Shown here in pieces: positions 34,304 through 45,001 of a DNA stretch of 64,000 nt. Where the stretch lies: NCBI RefSeq assembly GCF_016808095.1, contig NC_068980.1, positions 10,816,388-10,880,387 on the forward strand, given 5' to 3'. The position numbers and the translations under genes are program-made. Origin of the DNA: Vigna angularis. Lineage: Eukaryota > Streptophyta > Magnoliopsida > Fabales > Fabaceae. The notes beneath the pieces were generated by a model. The model was not told the origin of the DNA. It made no database searches and saw only the letters and a list, made by a program, of their open reading frames with translations. The stretch's first letter is position 1. Every line of letters begins with the position of its first letter.

Positions 34304-35396
34304 TGTCAGAGCGGCTGCAGCGGAATGGTTAGCGTGGGAACAAACCAAGAGGGGGCGTGAATTGGTTATATTCAAATATTATCCCTTTTTAATATTTTTC
34401 TCTTAATTTCTTACTAAGCAGATAATTAAACTTAAATAACAGAGTAAGGGAAAGAGAAAAATTACACAGGTATTTTATCCTGGTTCAGATCACTAGGATC
34501 CTACGTCCAGTCGCTTATCTCAAACAAGATAAACCTTTTTCACTATCACAAAACTATTACAAATATTAGTCACACAGAAAAACAATTTGTAACAGTTTAG
34601 AAATTACCACCTCTCTTGAAACCACAAGAGATGAACTTACACCTCCTTTGAATCTTCACAAAGGATGATCACCTCCTTCGAATGCTTCACGAAGGATGAT
34701 TCTCTTCCAGACACTTCCTCAGACACACCAAGGATGATCAAGCTATTCCTCTGTCACCGCAGTACCACTTCAGGACTTTGCAGACAAGAGTTTCCTTAGC
34801 TTCAGCAATTTCACAGAGTTCTCAAAAGAGTTCAGAGTACTTGAGCACAAGGGAAGAGTTGGAGTTAAGAGAAAATGAGAGTCTATTTATAGACTCATCC
34901 AAAGGCTCCTCCATTTTCGCTTTTAGACTTTCTGACTGTGTTAATCGATTAGCTACAGTGGTTAATCGATTAACAACCCAACGGATACTTCAACGGCTCT
35001 AAAAACGGCTAGTTTTTCAAACGTTCACCTTGTTAATCGATTAACAGCCCTTGTTAATCGATTAACGCTAATCGATTAACACCCTCTGTTAATCGATTAG
35101 CACTGCACTGCTGGGCTTCTTCATGGCGCACTGGAACAATCGATTAACAGCCCTTGTTAATCGATTAACGCTAATCGATTAGCACCTCTTGTTAATCGAT
35201 TAGCACTGCACAGAATTTTGCTTATGGCTTATTTTTACATCACTTTTGAATGCATACATAAAACTACTAATTTTCCTATGTTCATACAATTATTACAAAA
35301 GATTACAAGTCTTCAAAGATCATTCTTCATGAGTCTTGTTTGTTCTTGACTTGATTTGGACATCATCAAAACTTCATCTTCATCAATTTGCTAACA
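34304..35396 (-). repeat. 5' LTR of Copia-2
   Basis: 1093 bp, matching 26535-27627 with three substitutions. TATAAATA is read on the minus strand at 34891-34884. The palindrome cluster lies upstream of it at about 34941-35203. Confidence 0.95.
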
Positions 35397-35955
35397 ATAT
35401 AAACAATGTTAGAGAATTGATTTCATACCTTTTCATATAATTTCCTCCCCTTTTCAATCGATGTGTAAATTATAATTATCCCCTTGAGTTTATTTAGAGC
35501 TTGTTTACCCCTAATCCCTTAGTAGGCAAACGTATCCCTTGAATTTGAATCCCCAATCCCTTAGGCCAATTACAAATTCAACAAGATCATGAAAAACAAT
35601 CATATCTCAATTTAAACTAACTAGTCCTGCCCAATTTCCCAATTGTGACAGTATCTAATTTGTTCTATTTATAAACGCAAGCAATTCCCAATCTCCCAAC
35701 TGTGAAACTGCTCATAGAATAAACCTTAAAACATAAATAGAACAGTGGGATAATTAAAATGAACTTAACATCAATTGAAAAAGGTTCAGAAAATATAATC
35801 CAAAGCACTACATCAATCCACTAACAAAAGGAAATTTAGTTCTGCATAATGGAAAAGAAAAATCAAAAAGCAAAAAGTTTCGCCAAAAAGTTCCCAGAAG
35901 AAGATGAAGAAGAAGAGCCCCTTTGTTGTACGTGAATCCCTTTTTGTCTCCCCCT

Positions 35956-38589
35956 TGATGAACCAATATTTTCTTCACTTCACTTAGTTTATTGTACTAA
36001 AATTAATCAGGAAATTGTGTTTAATTGTCCAGTATTTTCCCATTTTTCTTAATTGTGCTTAATTCGATCAGAAATTCTTATTTTACTTAATTTGAATTAT
36101 CTGAGCTATTTATTTGCATTAATAATCGGAGGGAAATTTTGGAAATGCAAATTGGGACATTTGGAAGAATATTCATCTGCATAATGTGTTGTTTCACTTG
36201 AAAGAGGCTACACTTGATTCAATTATTCATTCTAGGCCCATCGGAAATTTCATTTTGGCAAAGGATACGTTGGAAAGTGAATTCACGGCCACAAATTAAA
36301 AATGCTGCAAGGAAGTGCACCTCACCGTATACATTAATTTGCCAACGTCTAAATAGGCACATGAAGAGTAAAACGCTGCACTCATTCGGTCATAAGAAAG
36401 GGATGCCGCACCCCACAATTGAAAACAAACCAAACATGATGATGCTATAAAATGGCCTTACGTGAAAGTGGGAAGCATATGTGTCTAAGTAGGACCATGG
36501 TTTTTGGAAGCAAGCGAAAGTGACATGGAAAGCAAAGCCTCTTGGTTTTCTACCAGCACGTGAAAGAATGCAAGCATGATTGGAAAATGTTAAGGTGCTA
36601 TTTTACTGAGGTAGTGTGCATATGAGACAAGAAGAGGACGGTCCTTCCTTCCAAAAAGAGACACCCATGAAATTAATTTGAATCTGGAACATTGCAACGG
36701 CACTATCAATGAGGGGACCACTTTCACACCTTATTCCATTCAAAAAATTTTAACAAGTGTTCAGAAGGGGCCACATGTTTTTTTATTTTTAATACCTCAC
36801 AGCCCATTACAATTCGTTTTATCAAACACACCTACACGGCCTAGGAAGAAAGCATTCACGTCCAAAGCTTCACGGCATTCCAGCAGCCACGTCTGGAGCA
36901 GCGTCCAGCAGTTTGGGAAGCGCTGCACCATCCAGCACGTTGGTGAGAAAGGAGTCCAGCTGGAAGCTATCACATATACCAGCCACATTCACAACTATTT
37001 CTGGAAACCAAAGGCAGCAGCAACAAGCATCCAGCAGCAAAGAGAATGAAGCTGTGCTTGGCAATGAGAAGATAAGAGCAGCTCACGTTCAAGGGAAAAG
37101 CTTCTATGGAGTGGAAGAGCATGAAGAAAGAGGGAGAGAGGTGAAAAACAACGTATGCATCCAGCAACAAGATGAAGCTTCCAACAGCTTTCTTTACGCA
37201 TGCCACCAAGATCTTGGTCCATCACAGTAGCTTGGTTGCAGATCCAGAATGATGTGCAGTAGTGTCTAGCCATTGAAAGAAAGAAGGAGGAGCACCCATC
37301 CACTTTGAGGCCCTCTCTCGGGTTTTTATTCCAGTAAAAAAAAAGCTGGACTGGTGTGCACGTTGTCACGGCTGATTCCAACAGCAAAATGAAGAGAAGA
37401 AGAGAAGAGAAGGGAGCTGGGAGTAGAGCACAAGCTTGGAACAACCACGTGAATAGAAGCACATCTTAGAAGCCAAAGGGGCTGCAGAAAGAAGATGGGA
37501 GGACGGACAACAGCTGGCTTCTCGAACACAACAAGCCAAGTCTAGCACCAACACTTCAACGTACATAATTAAAGGAGTGTATTTCCAACGTCCAAGTCCA
37601 GTAGCTACCTTCACACGTCCAGAAGAAAAAGAAGAGCACAAGGAGGATGGTGTCATGACTAGAGAGAAGGCCACGGTTGAAGCAAATTCCAGTGGAAATG
37701 GAAGGGAAACAGAGAGGGGTGTGCTACGGCAAATTGGAAGAAGACAAGATTAGTTAACAAATGGAGGGACCCATCCTAATTCTTTTGCAAACTTTGGAGT
37801 TGAAGAAATTCAGAACCTAGAACCTACAACTCACGAGAAAGGAATTCCAGACAAAAACAAATTGTTGAAATGAATGAGAAGTCACGGGAGGATGTTCTTG
37901 AGTTTTGGCTATAAATTGGCAGCAGCATCAGTAGACTGGAGGCAGATTGAGGATTAGGATTAGTTTTAGGAAGCAACGATTCCTCTCTTCTAGGGATCTC
38001 AGTTTCCATTTCAAATAGTAAAATAATGTAGAATCCAATTTCTGAAAGCGTGTAATCTCTTACAATATTTGGAGCAGTTTGATCAGTTTGTTTTTTTTTT
38101 TTTTTATCTTCACTGTCCACTAATTTCATTTTAATGTTTAATCTTTGATTAATTTCGTTTTCATGTTAAGTGTTTTTATTTTATCTGTTAAATTTTACCA
38201 GTAATAATTTTTCACATCGTTAAACTCTATCAATGTATTTTTCTGTTCATTTTATTTTCAAACGTTGTTTTTACCGTTTATTTACACTGTTATTTTGTTT
38301 TCTCGCATATTTACTGTTCCAGGTTTTAATTTCAAACACTGCGTAATTTTCCATTGTCTATTTTTATCGTCTTTTACTATTCAGTTTTTTTTTACCGTCG
38401 TTAAATTTTATTTCAACGTTTTAATCATGTTAAAACCCAAAACATATTCAAACCCCCCTCCTCTGTGTTTGATCTGAGACTGAACCATAAATTGGTCCTT
38501 GAGAGACGACCTAGGAGTCAAATCCTAGTAGTAACTGTACTGCATTAATTTATGCACATCAAATTTGTATGACCGCGACAGTCGTATCA
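35956..38589 (+). mobile_element. Solo LTR of an Athila-1 relative
   Basis: 2634 bp, starting TGATGAACC and ending CGTATCA, with duplication CCCCT at 35951-35955 and 38590-38594. It shares the LTR start (TCTTCACTTCACTTAGTTTATTG), the central CCAGCA/CACGG-rich section and the end block GAGAGACGACCTAGGAGTC with Athila-1 but is clearly diverged. A TATA-like CTATAAATTGG lies near 37910. Open frames on both strands at 36790-37530 belong to the LTR and match no family. Confidence 0.93.
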
Positions 38590-39070
38590 CCCCTTCCACG
38601 TGTTTTCATTCCTCTCCCATCATTTCCACCAATAACTGCTCAATAACTGCTCCTGGAAACTTTCACAGCCCATGGAAAACTCCCCACTCTGCCTGTGTTC
38701 TTCTCTGCTTTAATTCTGTTTTCTTACGTGAATCCACAGATTACTCCACAGGTTGTGGGAACTTTCACAGCATAGTTGTTGAACTTTCTGTTTTGCAACT
38801 CCATTTAGAAGCAACATCCACAGGTTGTGAGACTGTTCACAGCTTGGTTGTTGAACTCTCTGGTTTCATCTTGGTATCTTGTACATCAATTCTTCCCAAA
38901 TTGTGATTTTGGCACTTAGAATCATCAATCTACATTAAAAACACAAAATGCCAATGTATGATCCGAAACAAAGATAATCCATGACTAAATCCTTCAATGA
39001 ATGCAATTATGCATGCAAATGACCTAAACTAAGACATGAATGCAATTACATTTACTCACACATCACCTGC

Positions 39071-39269
39071 TCTCATAGTATTAGGTGTAAATATAAGGCT
39101 TTTATACCTATTATGAATAACACAGGTATAAAAAGTAAACTTTCTACACCCGTTCAAAAATATGTATAATAGATCGAAAACTTTCTATACCCCTGTTTCT
39201 ATACCTACTAAAAAATAAGTATAAAAAAGTCTTTTTTAAAAGGTATAAAAAACCATTTTTGTACTAGTG
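39071..39269. mobile_element. Small CACTA-like remnant
   Basis: It ends TTTTTGTACTAGTG at 39256-39269. Inside are repeated GGTATAAAAA/TTTATACC blocks in both orientations, a subterminal pattern unlike the CCTCGGTT family. The left end (CATAGTATTAGG near 39075) may be a decayed CACTAGTA. No matching target duplication was found. Confidence 0.4.
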
Positions 39270-41479
39270 TTATTTTTATTTATTTGTGTATGTGTGATGA
39301 TCGTACCACGTTGTTATACAAAATTAAATGATTTTATAGATGTTCCAATTGATGAGCAAAGCGGCGAGATTTGTAGAGTGGTTAGAATGTTTTGCTTTTA
39401 TTTAAGTATAATGTGACTGTTTTATTTCTCTTGATTATACTTTTATCCAATGGACATTTAATAAATTAAGATTTTTATTACATTAACTTTTTGAAATGGT
39501 ATTTGATTTTAAATTTTCGCAAATAAAAATGTTTTATACTTTACTTGTGGTATCTAAATTGGAGTGTTATATTTACTGTAGGTCTAAGTTCTGGAAAGAA
39601 AATTATAAAAACTGACACAAGTTTTTTTCAAAGGAAAGAAAAAGATTATTGTAAAGATTGACGAGACTTTTTTTAAAAAGGAAAAAGAGATGATTCTCGA
39701 GAAAAATTATAAAATTTAATGCAAATTTTTTCTAAAGAGATCAGTTTGGAAAATATCCTCTTAATGCATGTTTATTTTTTGAAAACTTGGTGTGAGTACT
39801 GACTTGATTGGCTGCTTCATTTTCTTTCTTACGGTGTCTTTCACTTGGTTTCTTCTTTTATTATATTTTTTTGTCAATGTTTGAGTAGCTAAACTTTGGT
39901 GCAGTATTTATTTAGTTGCCAATTAGTAATGTTGCTACCTTGTTTTGTTTGGTGCATTTGTGTAGGCCATTGGACTTTGAAACATGTTTTGGAAAAGTTA
40001 AAATGGCGTTGCAATGGTTTTAAAGAAAAAAAATCCTGACCTATGTTTTTCTTTAAGAAAACAGTTGTTGGAATTTTTTTGTACTGTTTTGTGGTTTGTA
40101 AAATTGCCTTGGTGTAATAATATTTGATGGTTAAAAAAATTTGTTTTGGTATCTTGTTTAAATTCTGGAAAATATAATGTAGTTTGAGATGCAAATTAGA
40201 ATGAATTGATGATTGAATTTTGCTATTTTTTAGTCATGGTGTTGTTTGGAAAGATTTGTTTTTTGTGTGATATTTTTTAGGGGTTGCTTTGGCATGCTTT
40301 AGTGTTATAAATTATTTGAATTAGCTGCTGGAATAATCACTAAAAAAATGTTACTATGGAGGTTTATTTTTTATTTTGTGGAAATTTTTATTCTTTTCAA
40401 AAGTTGTTAAAACTTCTATCGTTAGAATCGTAACTATTAATTTGCAAAGATTTTTAATGAGTTATAGTATCCGACCCTTACTAATATATTTATATTGTGG
40501 AGGTTTTTTATTAAAGATTTTAACCTCTTTTATTAATGATTATTATATTGTGGAGGTTTTTTATTAAAGATTTTAACCTCTTTTATTAATGATTATTATA
40601 TTGTAGAGGTTTGAAATCTTCTTTATTTATAATTATCCACTTATATTTATAATTTATTAATTTAATTAAATATGTTTTTTATAATAAGAAAAAATAAAAT
40701 ATGTAAAATTATAAAATACACAAAAATTATTTAAAATTAATTTTATTGATGATTTAAAATAACATACCTTCATTGATAATTATAATGTAAATATAAAAAA
40801 AATAGATAATGTTTAAATAATATTGGAAGATTGACCAAAAAATTCTAACATGGTGAAAAACTACCAAATCAATTAAAAACATATAAGTTAAAGTTGATGA
40901 CCTAAACAAAATCCAGTAAAAATAAAAGTTTAACATAAGACCAATAGCTCAGCATTTGCTTCCTATCCTTTCTTGTAATTTGATTCCAACAATATGTCCA
41001 ACAAGTAATTGTTCGTAGACTCCACTGCTTCCGATGCTTTTAACCTTTGGTTGATAATTCCCATAAATGATATTCTTATTTCTTTGTCAAATGCTTTAAT
41101 CCTCTCTTAGAGTAATTTATGAATGATGTTCTTATTTCGTTGTGAATTGGAACATCTACTAATACAAGTATGCAATCAAGCAAAAAAAAAGTAATAGAAA
41201 GTCACAGTAGTTATAGAATGCTTCATGCACTATGAAATAAGAGAAAATAAATGTGATTTATAATTTAGATAATAGTTAGTATGATATAGAAAGTGAATGA
41301 AACAAATAAAGTAAGGTTAACTATCAATACAACTTATCTAAACACTAGTAAAAAAACAAAATTATCAAAGTAGTAAGGAGAGCAAATATATTATGGGGGT
41401 AGACACTCTATAATGAATATGAATAAGTTAATTTCTAGCAAACTAAGGCAATAAACAAGGAATTCATTCATCACGACTT
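39270..41479. other. AT-rich intergenic DNA, no gene seen
   Basis: Apart from the tandem repeat at 40491-40612 I see only AT-rich sequence with short chance frames. It may include decayed transposon sequence. Confidence 0.5.
40491..40612. repeat. 53-bp tandem repeat, about 2.3 copies
   Basis: TATATTGTGG starts at 40491 and 40544, and TATATTGTAG at 40597, giving an exact 53-bp period. The unit contains AGGTTTTTTATTAAAG and its near-inverse CTCTTTTATTAATG. Confidence 0.9.
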
Positions 41480-41760
41480 CCGCTGAGGTTGAGAAATTCA
41501 TTGGTCTAAACAACTTCAAATTGTGCTAGTTGAATATGTATGCACTCTTATGATTGAACCAGCCCTTCTAAAATCTTTGGAAGATGAATCTAGACTTCAT
41601 GGTTGAGAAGGACAATAAAATGTTGTTAGAGAAGGTTCACACTATGTTTGCTCTTAGGCTTTGTGTTAAGGTATTAAGCGAAGTTTTAAATGAGACAACC
41701 ACAACATAACCACGGTATATCGTTTGTATCTAAAGATTGTTTCAAATAAGTAAAAAAGCT
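41480..41760 (+). pseudogene. Decayed copia Gag fragment
   Basis: Reading with stops and shifts gives EKFIGLNNFKLC, NMYALL, MVEKDNKMLLEKVHTMFALRL and VKVLSEVLNETT, in the order of the copia Gag N-terminal half (KFDG.NF..W, L..A...I...L.D.VL.EV..E). No intact frame remains. It is interrupted downstream by the CACTA element at 41850. Confidence 0.5.
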
Positions 41761-42958
41761 ACTTGGTGAATTTAACAAGTTGATCCTAAATCTATAAAAC
41801 ATATATGTACAAATTGATGATGAGGATTTGTACGAAATATTTGTTGTTGGCACTAGTAAAAAAAACTTTTTTTAACGTGCTATATACACCTCGGTTTTAC
41901 TGAAACCGAAGCATATAAAAATGCGGTGGTATTTTCGTAACTATTTAGTGGTTATATGCCTCGGTTATATATTAACCGGTGCCTATAGATGTTACTGTCT
42001 CGAATAAAAGGCGAACCGAAGCATATAATATAAAGTTTAAATGATTTAGGCACCGGTTTTGTGACTAAAAGGGTTTAGACACCGGTTTTGTAATTGAAAG
42101 GGTTTAGGCACCAGTTTAAATTTGACTGAGGTAATACGTTAGGTTAAAATCAAAAGAGCAAATTTCTCTCTCGCACTCTCATTTGCCTCCCTCGCCTCCA
42201 GTTTCTCTTCTCCACCAAACCCCAACATCAGGGCACGCCGCAAGCCGCAAGTCGCCGTTCAACCCTTGTCGCAAGCCGCCGTTCAACCACGTCATCGGCC
42301 GCCACCGTTCCATGGTACTCGAGAGAGGGATCTCCTCATCGCAAGCCTTTCATCGTCACGGTAAGCCTTCTGCACTCACAGAATCATCTCCATTTCTTGT
42401 ATCCTTCATTTTCCACCGAAACATTCATAGATCTAAACCCTCCGTTAGGGTTTCTTCTCCTTTTCACCATTTCCCTTCGATTCCACCGATTAAAACCTTG
42501 TTTTCACCGTTAGAAACTTTTTCCACCGATTAAACTTTGATTTACACCGATCAATCGGTCCAGAATAAGTTTCCTTTTTCTTCTAGGGTTTCTAGGGCGG
42601 AAGAGGGCTTTAAGGGCAGCGATGGCGACAGTGGATGGAGGTTTGCGAGCAGTGGCGAGGCTGTTGTTTTTGTTGGGGTCCAGGAGGGTGAGGAGTTTGC
42701 AGAGGCATGCGGGACTGAAGCTGGTGAAGGCTTCGTCGGGGTGGCGAGATAGGAGGTGGAGGGACGGTGGGCCTGTGGTTGTTGGGGTTTGGAGGAGCAA
42801 AAGCTCACACGGTAAATCTCAGGCTTTTGTATTTTACAAACCTTTGGACCTCTGACCACGCCGTTGGGGGAAGAATAGACACTAGTGCAGAAAGGGGCAT
42901 AGACGTCCGTTCTTTAGGCCTTTTAACGTCCGACCTCCAACGGACGTCTATGCGGGTG

Positions 42959-43137
42959 ACGTCTATGTAGACGTCCGTTGTGTCAGCCCGGACGTCTATA
43001 TAGACGTCCGCTGTGTCAGGCCGGACGTCTATATGGACGTCCGCTGTGTCCGGCCGGACGTCTATATGGACGTCTGCTGTGTCAGGCCGGATGTCTATAT
43101 AGACGTCCGCTGTGACCTCTCGGACGTCTATATACTA
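42959..43137. repeat. 33-bp tandem repeat, about 5.4 copies
   Basis: The unit is GACGTCTATATAGACGTC followed by CGCTGTGTCAGGCCG with small changes. Each unit includes the perfect palindrome GACGTCTATATAGACGTC or a variant. Confidence 0.9.
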
Positions 43138-43650
43138 CTGCAGAAAGGGCTTTATTAGACGGCTTATTTAGGGTTATTTAGGATTACGGGTTAGGGTTAT
43201 TTAGGATTACGGGTTTGAACGTTTGTTTGTGCACTGCAACACGTCTGAAGAACAGATTCACAACGAAAATGGAAGAAGATGGAGGAGTAAACGACCTAAA
43301 AATGTAGGCCAAAAAACGCCGCCCAAGAACACGCAACAAACTGCACCAAAATGCACCGAAAACAATTTTTAATCGGTCCAAATGAAAGATATGTCATCAC
43401 TGAACAATTTAATTGGAACAAAAGTAAGATTAAATGACCCAAAACACATAAAAACCAACCTGGAAATGCAAGGCGCAGAGGGAAAGGTTCGCATAACTCC
43501 TCGCGGGTTCGCGTTTTGGAGTGTGTATCTTTATTTTAAACATCTTTTGAACGTCAGTTGTGGCGGGGGCCGGACGTCTATAATATAGTAGACGTCCGGC
43601 CCCCTCTAGAACGGACGTTCAAGGGTTGACAGCCAACTACGCTGTCAGTC

Positions 43651-44371
43651 TCTTGAACGTCCGTCCTGGAGGGGGACGGACGTCCATATATAATAGACGA
43701 CCGTCCCCCTTCAGGACGGACGTTCAAGAGGCTGACAGGGTAGTTGAACCCATCAGCCTCTTGAACGTCCGTCCTGGAGGGGGACGGTCGTCTATTATAT
43801 ATGGACGTCCGTCCCCCTCCAGGACGGACGTTCAAGAGACTGACGGGTTGTACTACGCTGTCAGTCTCTTGAACGTCCGTCCTGGAGGGGGACGGACGTC
43901 CATATATAATAGACGACCGTCCCCCTCCAGGACGGACGTTCAAGAGGCTGATGGGTTCAACTACCCTGTTAGCCTCTTGAACGTCCGTCCTGGAGGGGGA
44001 CGGACGTCCATATATAATAGACGACCGTCCCCCTCCAGGACGGACGTTCAAGAGGCTGACAGGGTAGTTGAACACATCAGCCTCTTGAACGTCCGTCCTG
44101 GAGGGGGACGGTCGTCTATTATATATGGACGTCCATCCCCCTCCAGGACGGACGTTCAAGAGACTGATGGGTTCAACTACCCTGTTAGCCTCTTGAACGT
44201 CCGTCCTGGAGGGGGACGGACGTCCATATATAATAGACGACCGTCCCCCTCCAGGACGGACGTTCAAGAGGCTGACAGGGTAGTGAACTCATCAGCCTCT
44301 TGAACGTCCGTCCTGGAGGGGGACGGACGTCCATATATAGTAGACGTCCGTCCCCCTCCAGGACGGACGTC
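43651..44371. repeat. 108-bp palindromic tandem array, seven units
   Basis: Units begin TCTTGAACGTCCG at 43651, 43759, 43867, 43975, 44083, 44191 and 44298. Each unit is a long hairpin: an arm with CGTCCTGGAGGGGGACGG, a short AT loop, the inverse arm, then a spacer that is itself an inverted repeat (GAGGCTGA...TCAGCCTC). Because 108 is divisible by three and the unit is nearly its own complement, both strands stay open for over 220 codons and encode nearly the same 36-residue repeat (core SLLNVRPGGGRTSIYNRR). I regard the frames (43626-44303 plus, 43578-44267 minus) as by-products, not genes. Confidence 0.93.
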
Positions 44372-45001
44372 TTCTTACTCAATTATTTACGTTTATGCCA
44401 CCGGTCAATTATTTACGTTGGAGTTTTCGTGAACGGACGTCTATGGGGTGACGTTAAAGATCAATTCTGCACTAGTGAGAGAAACTTGGTTGTGCGAAGA
44501 GGAAGAAATTTGGGTATGCCATTTGCTGTGTGACACGCATTTTGCTTCTCTGGCTTTTTGTTTCTTCTCTGAGTTTCTTCTGTTGTTGTAATATTGCTTC
44601 TGAGTATGTAATTTTGCTGCTTCTCTGAGAGAATTTTGACATTGGATGTTGTAATGTTGTAATATTGTAATTTTGAATTCTGAGTATGTAATCTTGTTTG
44701 ATTCTTGTTATAGATTTCTTGTTTGTTTAAGATTTTTGAGCTGAAATTGGGAGAAATCTTGGGTTTGTTCGTGACAAAGTGAATGAGAATGAATGAACCG
44801 AGAATAAAGTCTGAAAAAAAAATACACGCTACTGCCTCGGTTATCTAAGAACCGAGGCATATTCTTGTCCCGTTTTATCTCGCTCAATGACCGAGGCATA
44901 AAGCTTAACCTTTTTATCTCGCCCACATATACCTCGGTTGTAGAACCGATTTCTATAAACATAAACAACCGGTGTCGTTTCTCTTTATTGTACTAGTATG
45001 G

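Larger units (their letters stand above)
26535..35396 (-). mobile_element. Copia-2, SIRE-type Ty1/copia retrotransposon with a third gene
   Basis: 8.86 kb, with target duplication ATATA at 26530-26534 and 35397-35401. The LTRs are both 1093 bp and differ by only three substitutions that I can find, so it is very young. Minus-strand order: 5' LTR (right), tRNA-iMet primer site, gag, pol, an extra gene, polypurine tract, 3' LTR (left). Gag and Pol motifs ([24 protein letters not shown]) fit the SIRE/Maximus lineage, which is known for an extra gene after pol. gag and pol are in one frame, separated by a stop-rich 93-nt segment. Confidence 0.95.
26369..39065 (-). repeat. 5' LTR of Athila-2, split by two insertions
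   Basis: The LTR parts are 26369-26534, 35402-35955 and about 38595-39065, together about 1.2 kb. The inner edge is fixed by TGATG after the primer site. The outer edge (CATCA at 39061-39065) is inferred from the matching TGATG/CATCA ends, because the partner LTR is not in the window. Removing the SIRE-type element (ATATA) and the solo LTR (CCCCT) restores continuous sequence. No gene is seen in the LTR parts. Confidence 0.65.
42880..44477. mobile_element. Nested CACTA element carrying palindromic arrays
   Basis: Termini are CACTAGTGCAGAA and TTCTGCACTAGTG, with perfect duplication AGA at 42877-42879 and 44478-44480. Length is 1598 bp. It holds a 33-bp array (42959-43137) and a 108-bp palindromic array (43651-44371). 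A second start-like sequence, CTACTGCAGAAAGGGC at 43137, suggests that a third element or an internal duplication is buried inside. The only long open frames are those of the array; the frame at 43382-43588 is unrecognised. Confidence 0.9.
41850..44998. mobile_element. CACTA element with a nested CACTA element
   Basis: It starts CACTAGTAAAAA and ends TTGTACTAGTA; the last base of the terminal TACTAGTG is changed to A. The 3-bp duplication TGG lies at 41847-41849 and 44999-45001. Subterminal CCTCGGTT/AACCGA(G/A)GCATA blocks occupy about 41890-42120 and 44835-44985. Without the nested element it is about 1.55 kb and has no transposase. The section 42150-42860 is GC-rich and gene-like (a 77-codon frame at 42622-42855), possibly captured host sequence that I cannot identify. 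Confidence 0.85.

Noticed and set aside
43578..44303. 225- and 229-codon frames as a repeat protein
   Set aside because: They come from a palindromic 108-bp array; the period divisible by three keeps both strands open. There is no start context or conserved domain.
42880..44477. CRISPR-like array
   Set aside because: The 33- and 108-bp repeats have no unique spacers, are palindromic throughout, and lie in a plant CACTA element.
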